A DNA stretch of 46,666 bases from an uncultured Bacteroidia bacterium (lineage in GTDB: Bacteria; Bacteroidota; Bacteroidia; Bacteroidales; Prolixibacteraceae): contig CAIYPA010000543.1 in the NCBI GenBank assembly GCA_903927965.1, positions 1 through 46,666 on the forward strand. The letters are read 5' to 3'. The number at the start of each line of letters is the position of its first letter. The first letter of the stretch is position 1. A program made the position numbers and the translations under genes. Shown in pieces: positions 1 through 10,000 of the stretch. The notes under the pieces were generated by a model that saw nothing but the letters and a program-made list of their open reading frames with translations, did not search any database and had not been told where the DNA came from.

Positions 1-131
1 AAAACTGATCCCTGAGGGATATTTTGCCCAAATGCAACAGCAGGTCCCGTTAGTTTAATAACTTGGATTGGTGTTTGTCCGAAAGACCAAGCACTAAAAA
101 AAACTAAAATTAATAATGCTCTAATTTTCAT
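1..131 (-). CDS. Secreted protein of the fibre locus, N-terminal part only
   Basis: The frame starts with ATG at 131 on the minus strand and runs off the window, so only 43 residues are visible. It opens with a typical signal peptide (MKIRALLILVFFSAWSFGQ). After it comes a stretch ending FGQNIPQGS that resembles FGVNIPAGT in the next gene upstream (212-1030), so the two are probably paralogues. It follows the 272-aa gene after an 80-bp gap that contains a hairpin terminator, so it may have its own promoter. No function can be given; export past the inner membrane is inferred from the signal peptide. Confidence 0.7.
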   Translation of the reverse strand, partial: MKIRALLILVFFSAWSFGQTPIQVIKLTGPAVAFGQNIPQGSV

Positions 132-178
132 GAAAGTGAAATTAAAATAAACGATTTATTTACAATGCTGGAAAATTG

Positions 179-203
179 ACGCCACAGCTAAAAGCTGTGG
201 CGT
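179..203 (-). terminator. Hairpin terminator after the 272-aa gene
   Basis: Perfect 11-bp inverted repeat ACGCCACAGCT / AGCTGTGGCGT with an AAA loop. It starts 9 bp beyond the stop of the minus-strand gene and is followed on that strand by a T-rich stretch (TCAATTTTCC). It separates the 272-aa gene from the partial gene downstream. Confidence 0.65.
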
Positions 204-211
204 TTATAAAA

Positions 212-1030
212 CTATTTTATATAAGAAATAGTAATAGCATCATATTTTGCTATCGGCAATTTTGAAGTAAAAGCAATTTTTCCTGTAGCAATGTTAGTAA
301 GATCATATTGCAAATTGGCAGAGTTCAATTCCAAGCCATTAATGCTTACAAGAATTGAGGACTCAGAACTTGCTTTGATAGGAACACTTAGTGTAACAAA
401 CTGATCTGTAACAATTTGATCCGTTGCTTCAAATGATTGGTGCGTATATACACCAACATTATCTGACATATTATCCAATCTCAACTTATCTGCACCGGTC
501 AATAAACCCGCTTTCCCGCCAGCAATTGCTCCTAGCAAAGTAGCAGATGTCCCATTTTGAATATTGATTGTATTTGCAATACCAGTAGCATCAGCACCTG
601 CTTGATTAAAACTTAACCCCTGTGTTGGTGCAAAATTTATTACTCCATCGCTTCCAGGAGTAGGAGTGGTAACGGTTAAGTATGTTCCTGTAAAAGTAAC
701 TGTATTTGCAACACCTGGGGTACCACCTAAACTACTACCATTACTTAATGTTACAGCACCTGCAGCTGTTGATAGAGTCTGTTCTGTAGGATTTAAAAGA
801 TTCATGATAACGCCAGCACCAGGTGTACCTAAAGATGCGCCAGCCAGAGCACCTGTTTTACATACCCAATATTCGTTTGTAGTAATGTTATAAATCTTAG
901 TACCTGCAGGAATATTGACGCCAAATGTTTTAGTCGCATCTAAAACACGTATCTCTGATACTGGAGCCGATTGGGCAAAAAGAGAAACACTAAAAAGCAA
1001 AAGAAATGCTGATAAAAGTAATTGTTTCAT
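212..1030 (-). CDS. Secreted fibre-locus protein with tail-knob-like C-terminus
   Basis: A 272-residue protein of unrecognised family. Residues 1-19 are a signal peptide (MKQLLLSAFLLLFSVSLFAQ). The N-terminal third (FGVNIPAGTKIYNITT) resembles the partial gene downstream. The middle is rich in T, G, N and A with repeated GVANTVTFTG-like segments. The last 60 residues (ILVSINGLELNSANLQYD, then IAFTSKLPIAKYDAITISY) match the general pattern of phage tail proteins with an NGL-turn followed by a short beta-sandwich, and resemble the C-terminus of the 298-aa neighbour. It lies 187 bp after that neighbour. The role is inferred only from its place among fibre-like genes: an exported structural or adhesive component. 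The start is supported by the signal peptide. Confidence 0.7.
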   Translation of the reverse strand: MKQLLLSAFLLLFSVSLFAQSAPVSEIRVLDATKTFGVNIPAGTKIYNITTNEYWVCKTGALAGASLGTPGAGVIMNLLNPTEQTLSTAAGAVTLSNGSSLGGTPGVANTVTFTGTYLTVTTPTPGSDGVINFAPTQGLSFNQAGADATGIANTINIQNGTSATLLGAIAGGKAGLLTGADKLRLDNMSDNVGVYTHQSFEATDQIVTDQFVTLSVPIKASSESSILVSINGLELNSANLQYDLTNIATGKIAFTSKLPIAKYDAITISYIK

Positions 1031-1217
1031 AATTTTAATTGTTTTAATTGTTTGTGAACTTTTTATTGTTTGTAAAAAAAAATTGTTGTTGTTATTTCAA
1101 ATTGTAAATTGTTGTGGATTTCAAATTCATTAGAGTCCTAAGACTAAGTTTTGCGGGTGTTAAGATTTCTTTGGTTTTTTCATAAATAATTGAATTAATA
1201 AGTTAATAAATAAAGTT

Positions 1218-2114
1218 TTATCGTTGAACACGAATTTTATCGTAAATCAAAGTAGGAACATTCAACGTCAAAGTTGTTGTACCATTCCCCTGCCACTGAG
1301 TCGAAGAAAGCAAGGATCCGTTGTAAAAAATCAAAGAATTTGCCTTTAACTTAAAAGGCAGAACAGCCGGCAAAGAGGGCACTTTCGCATCACCATCAGT
1401 AGCAATTGCATATTCAAACCATCCGTTATCATCAACCTTTGCCTGAAGCTCTTCCAGAGCAGATTGTACATTGGTGCTTGTGATCCCGTTTTGGGCAACC
1501 ACTGAAACATCTGACGCCTTTGGTTGAAGAACTATTGGAACATAAGTCCCACTACCAGGATCAGCCGATTCTACATACCTATAAAACGTGTTGTCGTTAG
1601 TATCGTAGTACACATTGGTCATTGAAGCAGGAGTATTAAGCTTATTGGTCGTAATATTTAACGGAATTAAATAATTCGCTAACCCCGCAGAAGCAATGGT
1701 AAGATTTTGTTTGTTAGCCGGCACCTCGAATGGTGTATTGTATATCCATGATTTGGGACCTGTAAGAAGAGGTGAAAAGAGATAAATTTTTGTTTGGGCT
1801 CCAGGTGTAGCATCATCGTCATCATAAACTACGAACAACATGCCCCGTTTCAAGAATTGAACATCGGTCTGGAGCATTTTAGTGTGAGTATCCACCTGCA
1901 TACACCCCCCATACAAATTGTTCACGTCTATCAAACCCCATGTATCATTGGGTACGATCATATTAGGCACCTTTATCTGCGCTTGCAAATTAAAAACCGG
2001 AAACAGAAAAACCAGAAAAAAAACGGCTTTAAAAAGTAATTGTCCCCAATTCTTCAGCCCGACTGAAAAATAATTTTCAGTTTCATTTTTAGGATATTTT
2101 AATATAGGTCCCAT
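1218..2114 (-). CDS. Secreted fibre-locus protein with STNVQSALEELQ motif
   Basis: A 298-residue protein of unknown function. A hydrophobic export segment lies at about residues 25-45 (FKAVFFLVFLFPVFNLQAQ), preceded by an unusually long polar N-terminus, so the true start may be an internal GTG near residue 18. Near residue 215 it carries ITSTNVQSALEELQAKV, a motif common in trimeric phage tail fibres and also present in the giant fibre of this locus (STNVQNALVELQ). The C-terminus (SLIFYNGSLLSSTQW, ending YDKIRVQR) resembles that of the 272-aa protein. It sits 20 bp after the 618-aa gene and is probably co-transcribed with it. Confidence 0.7.
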   Translation of the reverse strand: MGPILKYPKNETENYFSVGLKNWGQLLFKAVFFLVFLFPVFNLQAQIKVPNMIVPNDTWGLIDVNNLYGGCMQVDTHTKMLQTDVQFLKRGMLFVVYDDDDATPGAQTKIYLFSPLLTGPKSWIYNTPFEVPANKQNLTIASAGLANYLIPLNITTNKLNTPASMTNVYYDTNDNTFYRYVESADPGSGTYVPIVLQPKASDVSVVAQNGITSTNVQSALEELQAKVDDNGWFEYAIATDGDAKVPSLPAVLPFKLKANSLIFYNGSLLSSTQWQGNGTTTLTLNVPTLIYDKIRVQR

Positions 2115-2134
2115 ACTTGATAAATTAAAATCGG

Positions 2135-3991
2135 TTAATTTTGAAGAAGTGCCCGTACACTATTGCCGTTCATTGTAGAAGCATTGTAAATACAAACCCA
2201 ATACCAGGTAGAGTTAGGCCCAGACGTTTTTACAAAATAACTTGTCCGGTCAAATCCTTCATCGTAAGGATTCCATGATCCAAAAGCAAACGCATAGGTA
2301 TATTTTGAAAATGAAGGTTCAGTTGCCCCATTGCTATAAGTTGGAACTGCCCAGGCAAAAAAACCGGATAATCCCGTATTATTGGTTAAAGTAACACCAT
2401 TTTCTGAAGCATCAGGATAAACAGGATTAACCTTGGTAGAAAAATACTCAACAGTACTGAGAGAACTTTTTTGCAAAGAGAGTATCTGTGCCTCAGAAGG
2501 TTTAGCATTCGATGGCAGGAAGCCAACATAAAGTTTATCCCTTAACTGGTAATAAGAACTATACGATACGGCAGAAAAAACCTGAGCGACATCGCCTTTG
2601 GCACTGACCCCTAAATGATAAACAGTCGCAGCATCAGAATTCGGCAACACAACAGGTGATATCGTCTGTTGAACCAAACTAGGACCAGCTAGATTACTAA
2701 GTGTTGGAGGACCTGTGAAATTGATATTGGTAACATTGGCATCATTATTTTTTGTCATTACCCAGTTAAGGTAATAACTTAGATCAGAACCAGTACGTTC
2801 TATCAACCAGGGACTTGCAGCAGTACCAGCACCTTCGGAAGTAGTCAGGGCAGAACCTCCTGAAGCGGTGGATAGGCGAACACTGCTAATTACTACGCCA
2901 AGTGGCAAAGTAAATACCGTATTTAATGAAAGGTTGACTTCATTTGCCGCACTATCTGTAATTTTTAATTTCAGGCTTGTATAACTACTCGATTTTGGAA
3001 TTGTAAGAGATCCGGTAGTAGCATTACCAACATTGGTATTCAACAAAGTAGCACCATTATAGATCTCAACTTTGGTGATCGGAGATGGATCCTGTAAGGC
3101 AATGTCGTATTTGAAAGTAAAATTGGCCAGTGGGCTCCAGGTAGCATAAGCTACAGTAACAGTCCCAACATTATCAAGGGTTACCTGTGTTACCGGATCT
3201 ACAGTCTGATATGAAACCATTCCTGCGGTTTGAACATCGTTGTAACGAAAATAGTTCACATATGGGCTTCTTGATGGGAAGAATACTTTATTCAGGAATT
3301 CAGCCAAAGTAGAAGTGTTAAAATTTACGCCTGAAATCCCTGTCAAACCGGTCCTTGTTACAGCTCTTTTACCATTAAAATCGCCATTCAAATACCCGAC
3401 TGTGGCAATCGTATTATTTTCTGTACCAGCAGCCACAACCGTCCCATTAATTGCAACTTTATTCAACTTTTGTCCATCCATCTGCATTTCGGTAACAGTG
3501 TATTTACCATCCTTACCCCCGGCATTGTTCCATTTCAACAAATCGGTAACAAAAGCTGCAGAGCTTGTATGTACAACATTGGCAACATAAAAATTACCAT
3601 CGTAGGCCACATATTCTCCAAGAGCGTAAGCCCTTCCAGCTTCCCAACCATAGATCACAAAAATTTCGCGCCAGGCATCAGTTGCAGAATATTCAAAATA
3701 CCTCATTTTACTCGTAGTCGCATCAACAACTGTTGCGACCATCCCAATCTCACGCTTGAAATTAGGGTATGCCGTATTAAGGGCTGCACTAATTGTTTTA
3801 CCTGTAAAGTCAATTGGTGTTGAACCGAAACTTTGCAAACCGCCCTTGATATCGGTCGAAATAACAACAGGTAAATTTAACCAAGGATGTACCTTTAATG
3901 TACCGGTAACGCGGGTTTCCTGCGCCATTGAAACAGTAGTGTTTGCGAATAAGCTGATTAACAGGATTATATAAGCTATAATTTTCTTCAT
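2135..3991 (-). CDS. Secreted fibre-locus protein, 618 aa, beta-rich
   Basis: A clear signal peptide (MKKIIAYIILLISLFANTTVSMAQ) is followed by about 590 residues rich in S, T, V and N. Residues 30-160 include WREIFVIYGWEAGRAYALGEY, which fits a carbohydrate-binding-like or tail-spike-like aromatic patch (a weak resemblance only). The middle (about 260-360) looks like an immunoglobulin-type segment (TKVEIYNGATLLNTN). The end (GFFAWAVPT, GFDRTSYFVKTSG, WYWVCIYNAST) has the same order of aromatic, GF and WxWxxIY elements as the C-terminus of the giant fibre, suggesting a shared tip domain. The gene starts 24 bp after the giant fibre gene, so the two are likely one operon. No T9SS sorting domain is visible. 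Function is inferred from context only. Confidence 0.7.
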   Translation of the reverse strand: MKKIIAYIILLISLFANTTVSMAQETRVTGTLKVHPWLNLPVVISTDIKGGLQSFGSTPIDFTGKTISAALNTAYPNFKREIGMVATVVDATTSKMRYFEYSATDAWREIFVIYGWEAGRAYALGEYVAYDGNFYVANVVHTSSAAFVTDLLKWNNAGGKDGKYTVTEMQMDGQKLNKVAINGTVVAAGTENNTIATVGYLNGDFNGKRAVTRTGLTGISGVNFNTSTLAEFLNKVFFPSRSPYVNYFRYNDVQTAGMVSYQTVDPVTQVTLDNVGTVTVAYATWSPLANFTFKYDIALQDPSPITKVEIYNGATLLNTNVGNATTGSLTIPKSSSYTSLKLKITDSAANEVNLSLNTVFTLPLGVVISSVRLSTASGGSALTTSEGAGTAASPWLIERTGSDLSYYLNWVMTKNNDANVTNINFTGPPTLSNLAGPSLVQQTISPVVLPNSDAATVYHLGVSAKGDVAQVFSAVSYSSYYQLRDKLYVGFLPSNAKPSEAQILSLQKSSLSTVEYFSTKVNPVYPDASENGVTLTNNTGLSGFFAWAVPTYSNGATEPSFSKYTYAFAFGSWNPYDEGFDRTSYFVKTSGPNSTWYWVCIYNASTMNGNSVRALLQN

Positions 3992-4015
3992 GTCTTTATA
4001 TTATTGAATATGAAT

Positions 4016-7000
4016 TTAGTTGTTTACAATCAAGTCAACATTTACATTTGGAGTAGTTTTGAAAATCCAAACCTGATAATCGACACCTGCACTACTTGTC
4101 ACCACGCGCTTCTCAAATCCATCAAACACAGAGTAAACAACCGCAGGAACAGCTGGTATAATATCAGCAGGAATATATTTGAAGAAGAAATTTTGGGCTC
4201 CCCATGCTTTTGGAAAAGCGATCCAGGTCCATGTAGATGGGGTTGTAGCCAAAGTACAGATCGTACTCGGAATCGAAGTGCCAACGGTGTTTGGAACTGT
4301 GTTGATTGTGGCCCAATCCAATGCTGTAAATGCCGTAAGGTTGTCAGCAATTGTCCCCTTGTACAATTTACCTGGAACGTTTACTGCCTCGTCAACATAT
4401 TTCTTGTTCACAGCATCTGTTGGATTTGTGGGTGCGGCAAGGTTTGTAATCTTAAAATTTGTCGTTCCATCACCCAAAGAAACATTGGCTGTTGCATTGG
4501 CGAAACCACTGATTTGGATATCTGTTTTGTTTAGATCTTCATTTTTAATCGTCCCATTTGCTATCTTGCTAGTTGTCACTGCACCATCGGCAATGGCAAG
4601 GGAAGCCGGGACTAAAGTTGAACCAGTGCCACCTGTTACAACAAGATCGGTTGAAGTTAGATTCGCGCCATTTACACTGCTTGAAGGGATATTACCATAA
4701 GTAACTGCACCAGCAGCATTGGCTAGTGCAACCCTTCCATCGGTACCAGCACCCGCAGTTAGTTTACCTGCGGTAACATTCAAATCTGCAATTTTAACAG
4801 TAGTAACATTCGCATTTGCAATTTTATTTGTAGTAATATTGGCATCAGCGATCTTAGGTGTTGTTACAGCATCATCGGTAAGTTCAACTGTACCGATAGC
4901 ATTATCGGCCATTTTCGCATTGGTGATCGCGTTGTCAGCGATAGCAAGGGAAGCAGAAGTTAAGGTAGCACCTGTACCATTTGTTACAACGATATCTGTT
5001 GAGGTTAAATCTTTTCCAGTTACACTGCCTGATGGAACATTTCCATAGGTAACAGTCCCAGTAATATCGGTAACGACTGCAACTCTTCCAACTGTACCTG
5101 CACCAGCGGTCAACTTCGCCGCAGTAACGTTTGCATCGGTAATTTTTGAAGTGGTTACAGCATTGTTTTGAAGTTCAGCAGTACCTATTGCATTATCGGC
5201 CATTTTCGCATTTGTGATCGCGTTATCTGCGATTGCAAGGGTGGCAGTTGTCAAAGTGGCACCAGTACCCCCCGTTACAGTGATATCGGTTGAAGTTAAG
5301 TTCGCACCATTCACACTTCCTGACGGGATGTTTCCGTAAGTAACAACCCCGGCTGCATTGGCAACTGCTACCCTCCCGGCTGTACCTACACCTGCGGTTA
5401 ACTTACCTGATGTAACATTCGCATCGGCGATTTTTGACGTGGTAACGTTAGCATCAGCAATTTTTATCGCAGTCACAGCATTACTCTGGAGTTCAGCGGT
5501 ACCAATTGCATTATCTGCCATTTTAACATTTGTGATCGCGTTATCGGCGATTGCAAGGGAAGCAGCCGTCAATGTTGCTCCGGTACCACCGGTTACATTG
5601 ATATCGGTTGAAGTTAAGTTCGCGCCATTTACACTGCCTGATGGGATATTTCCATAAGTAACAGCCCCAGTAGCATCGGCAACGGCAACCCTCCCAGCTG
5701 TACCACCACCTGCGGTCAATTTGCTTGCAGTAACATTTGAATCAGTGATTTTTGAGGTGGTCACTGCATTCGTCTGAATTGTTGCAACACCAGCTTTGGT
5801 AATGTTTACATCGCCACTAAGAGTCTGCGATTCCCATTTTGTACCATCTGCGATCAGGATATTACCATCAGCGGCAGTTGTTGTACCTAAAGTAGCCCCA
5901 TTGATTTTTAATACAGATGGGGTTGCAGCAGCACCACCGAGGTCCCCAGCCAATTGAACCTTACCTTTTGAAAGGGTAGTTGCGTCAGGGGTTGCATTGG
6001 TAGTAATCTGATTATCGACATAAGATTTAACTGCATTCTGAGTTGGATATAAACTATTGCTATTTCCAAGAGTCGTCGAAGTTGATTTGTTGGAAACATC
6101 TTCCTTCAGAGCCAAAGCAGCCGAAGTGGCAGTCGAAATCGGTTTATTCAAATCGGTTGTATTGTCCACATTACCCAATCCTACAGCAGATTTATCAAGG
6201 GTTTGCCATGTTTTATCGCCCCTGTAATACTGGCTGGTTGTACCGGGAAGGACTGTCGGTTCTTTTAAGGCAAGCCCTGGTACGGTTGGGGCAGCAGCAG
6301 TACCGGCAAGATCTCCGGCCAACTGCACTTTTCCTTTCGTAAGTGTTGTTGCATCCGGAATAGTACTTGCAGTAATCGAATTATCTACATACGTTTTAAC
6401 CGCATTTTGGGTTGGATAAAGCGTATTGCTGTTCCCCAAAGTAACCAGAGTTGATTTATTGGCAATATTCTCAGGGGTAAAACCAAGTTCAGCCTGCTTG
6501 TTATTGAAGGCAATCCAATCAGCAGAAGTTAAATAGCCATTTGCTGCAGCCCCTGCTTGAGAGATTGAAATATTCGGCGTTGTCGTTCCGTTTGTTACAG
6601 AAATTGGACCGGTTGCAGAAACCGAGGTAACCGTTCCCACATTAAAACTACGGTCAGTCGATAAATCGTGGGTCGTACCGTTAATTGTCAATGTGGTAGT
6701 AGGGTCAACATAATCTGTACCCGCCATTGCACCAGAAATAGTCGTACCATCAGATTTAACAATACCTTTTATTTTTGCAACAACAGGATCTGTCTCAGCG
6801 GCTGGCAATGTCGTAGATGTCAAATAGTTTGGCGTGAATTTCTCAAATTTCGAGGTTATGGCATTGTATCTCAGCAAGTCACCACCGGCAATACCCGTAA
6901 TGTTAAATGGCGTATTTATAATGTTTAGCCATTCGACAGCAGCAGAACCAGCAAAGTTCGTTGACAATTCCGTTTTCGTGTAATAATTCGATTTGGCAAG

Positions 7001-10000
7001 ATTCCAAATAGGGTCACTTTCGGCAGCACCTAAGGTACCAGCAGTCAAGTAACCAACATTGTTGTTAAACGAACCAACATTGACTGGTTTGTTTTTAATG
7101 TAATCATCAGCAGTAATTGTAGTCTGGTTCCAATCAGCCTGTACATTGACTTTCGCACCAGCCGCAATCCCGTCAAGTTTTGCTTTATCGGCTGCACTCA
7201 TGGCTCCAGGCAAAGCTGGGGTAGCAGCACCCAAACTCAATTGCTGTCCTGTCAAAGCAAGACCATTCGTGGTGCCGAGGGTGACAGCCGCATGGGAGGA
7301 TGTGTTAATCGTATTGATATCCCCCTGAAGTTCAACGAGTGCATTTTGTACATTGGTCGAGCTGATATTGCCTGTAGGAGTTACTGCAACCTGAATGGCA
7401 GTCTGATCACCTGTGTTGGTGTTGGTTGTATTGTTAATAACGGTTAATTGCGCTGTATTAACATATTGCCTATTTGCAGTAGGTGCAATATCAGCAGTTG
7501 TAGCATCTGCACCAGCTGTTACCAAACCTTTTGAATCATAGGTGATCTTGGTTTTTGTTGCTCCGGCAATAGCAGAATTTGGGGTCACATAGTCTGTCCC
7601 TGCAACGGCATTCGTGATATTCGTACCATCCGATTTTACAATTCCATTGATGGCCGAAACTACAGGATCAGTTTCGGCCTGAACAACCGCTACGGCCAAC
7701 GGTTTGTTGACCCATTTGCCCGATACGTTGTCCCACTGTAAGATGTCATTATTGGCTTTACCCGTGATTGTTACATTTGACAATCCGTCTATTGCGTGGT
7801 TATGATTGCTGGAAGCTGCATCTGTGATCCCGTAACCCAACAAAGTTGTGGGTGTGTTTGTAATGTTTTTCCAATGTACCAATGCCGAACCTGGAAAATA
7901 AGAGGACAATTCAGCCGAGGTATAATAATTACCTTTCGCAAGGTTCCAAATCGGGTCAGTCTCTGCAGCCGGTACACCTAAAGAAGTCAAATAACCGGCA
8001 TCGTTGGTAAACTGGCTTACACGCGTTGGTTTGTTCTTAATGTAATCGTCGGCTGTTACTACATTTTCAGTCCAGTTGGCCTGAACCTTGGTCGAATTCC
8101 AGGTGCCGTTGTTATATACATACAATGTATTGGTTGTCGAATTATAGAAAGTATCTCCGGGATTTCCTGTCGGTGGAAGGGTGGTACCGGTTGGCACACC
8201 TGAAATGAGTTTCCAATCCGTACCATCGAAATAATAAAAGCTTTTAGTAGAAGTATTATAGAAAACATCGCCCACACTTGCTCCCGCTGCCGGAGGATTT
8301 GTAGGTCCCGTGGGAGTAGTCGCAGTTTTGGCATCCACATACGCTTTGTTTGCAGCATCAGGACCTGCTGTTGGGGTAAGAAGATTTGTCAGCTTTTGGG
8401 TTCCCATAGATACATCGGTTGTAGGCACACCAAAACCACTCAATGGGATACTCGTTTTTGTGGTTGCTGTAGCAACATTGGAAGCATTGCCCACAAAAAA
8501 AGATCCATTTGCCAATGTGTTCGAAAGACCCGCTACAGCCCATACACCATTGTTATATACATATAAGGTATTGGTGTCTGTTTTAAAGAATGGATCTCCT
8601 GGAATTCCAGTTAGTGGCAGAGTGGTACCTGTGGGAATGGAAGAGGTAATTTTCCATGATGTTCCATCGTAATAATAATAATTGTTGTTGGCAGTGTTGT
8701 AAAAAACATCACCTGGTGAAGGAGATGGTGGGAATGTAGGCCCCGAAGGTGTAGAACCATCGGTAGTCACTGCAAGCCAAGTGGTACCATCAGAGATATA
8801 AAGTACATTACTAGTTGTATTGAAGAAGGTATTACCAGCAGCTCCCGGTACGGCAGGAAGTGTTGGACCACTAGGGGTGGTGGAATACTTTGAATCAACA
8901 TAGGCTTTGTTTGCAGCATCAGGATCCGCAGTTGGGGTTGCAACATTGGTCAGTTTCTGCGAACCCATCGAAACACTTGTCGTTGGGGCGCCAAAGCCGC
9001 TCAAAGGGATACTCGTTTTTGTAGTTGCAGTTGCAATATTAGATGCGTTTCCAACATAAAATGAACCGTTTGCCAATATATTAGAAAGACCCGCTACAGT
9101 CCAGGCACCATTGCTATATATATATAAGGTATTGGTATCTGATTTAAAGAATGGATCGCCTGAAACTCCTGTAAGTGGGAGGCTTGTTCCTGTAGGAATT
9201 GAAGAGGCTATCTTCCAGCTTGTTCCATCGTAATAATAGTAATTGCTTGTTGCCGTATTGTAAAAAACATCACCAGGAGCAGGAAGAGTAGGGAATGTAG
9301 GACCAGAAGGGGTAGAACCATCTGTAGCAACTGGCAACCATTTTGAACCATCAGATATATAGAAAACTTTGTCGGTAGTATTAAAGAAAGTATTTCCGGC
9401 AGTACCTGCAACTGCTGGCAGTGCTGGTCCGTTCAAGTTTGTAGAAACCTTGGAATCGACATAACGTTTATTGGCAGCATCGGTAGGGATCAAAGGGTCG
9501 GCAAGAAAAGTAATATTCTTGTTCCCCAATGAAACATCGGCAGTTGGTGCACCAAAACCGCTAAGTGGAATATTGACTTTGGTTGTTGGGGTGGCAACAT
9601 TTGCAGCATTACCTACAAAAAGCGAACCTTCAGCCAAAGTACTTGAAAGGCCATTAATCGGGTTCCATGAAGTCCCATTAAAAATATACAAGATATTTGT
9701 ATCTGTTTTAAAGAAGGGGTCACCTACAACAGAAGATGCAGCCGTTGGCAAAGTTGTCCCGCTGGGGATATTCGATACCAGTTTCCAGGTGGTCCCGTCC
9801 CAATAATAAAAGTTTTTGTTTGCGGTGTTAAAGAATACATCACCCGGATTTGTCGGAACAGGGAAAGTTGTTCCGCTCGGTGTGGATCCATGTGTTGATA
9901 CAGGCAACCAGACAGTGCCATTGGAAACATACAAAATGTCACTGTCGGTTTTATAATAAAAACTCCCAGTTGGACTGACCGGTGAAGGGAGGGTCACCCC

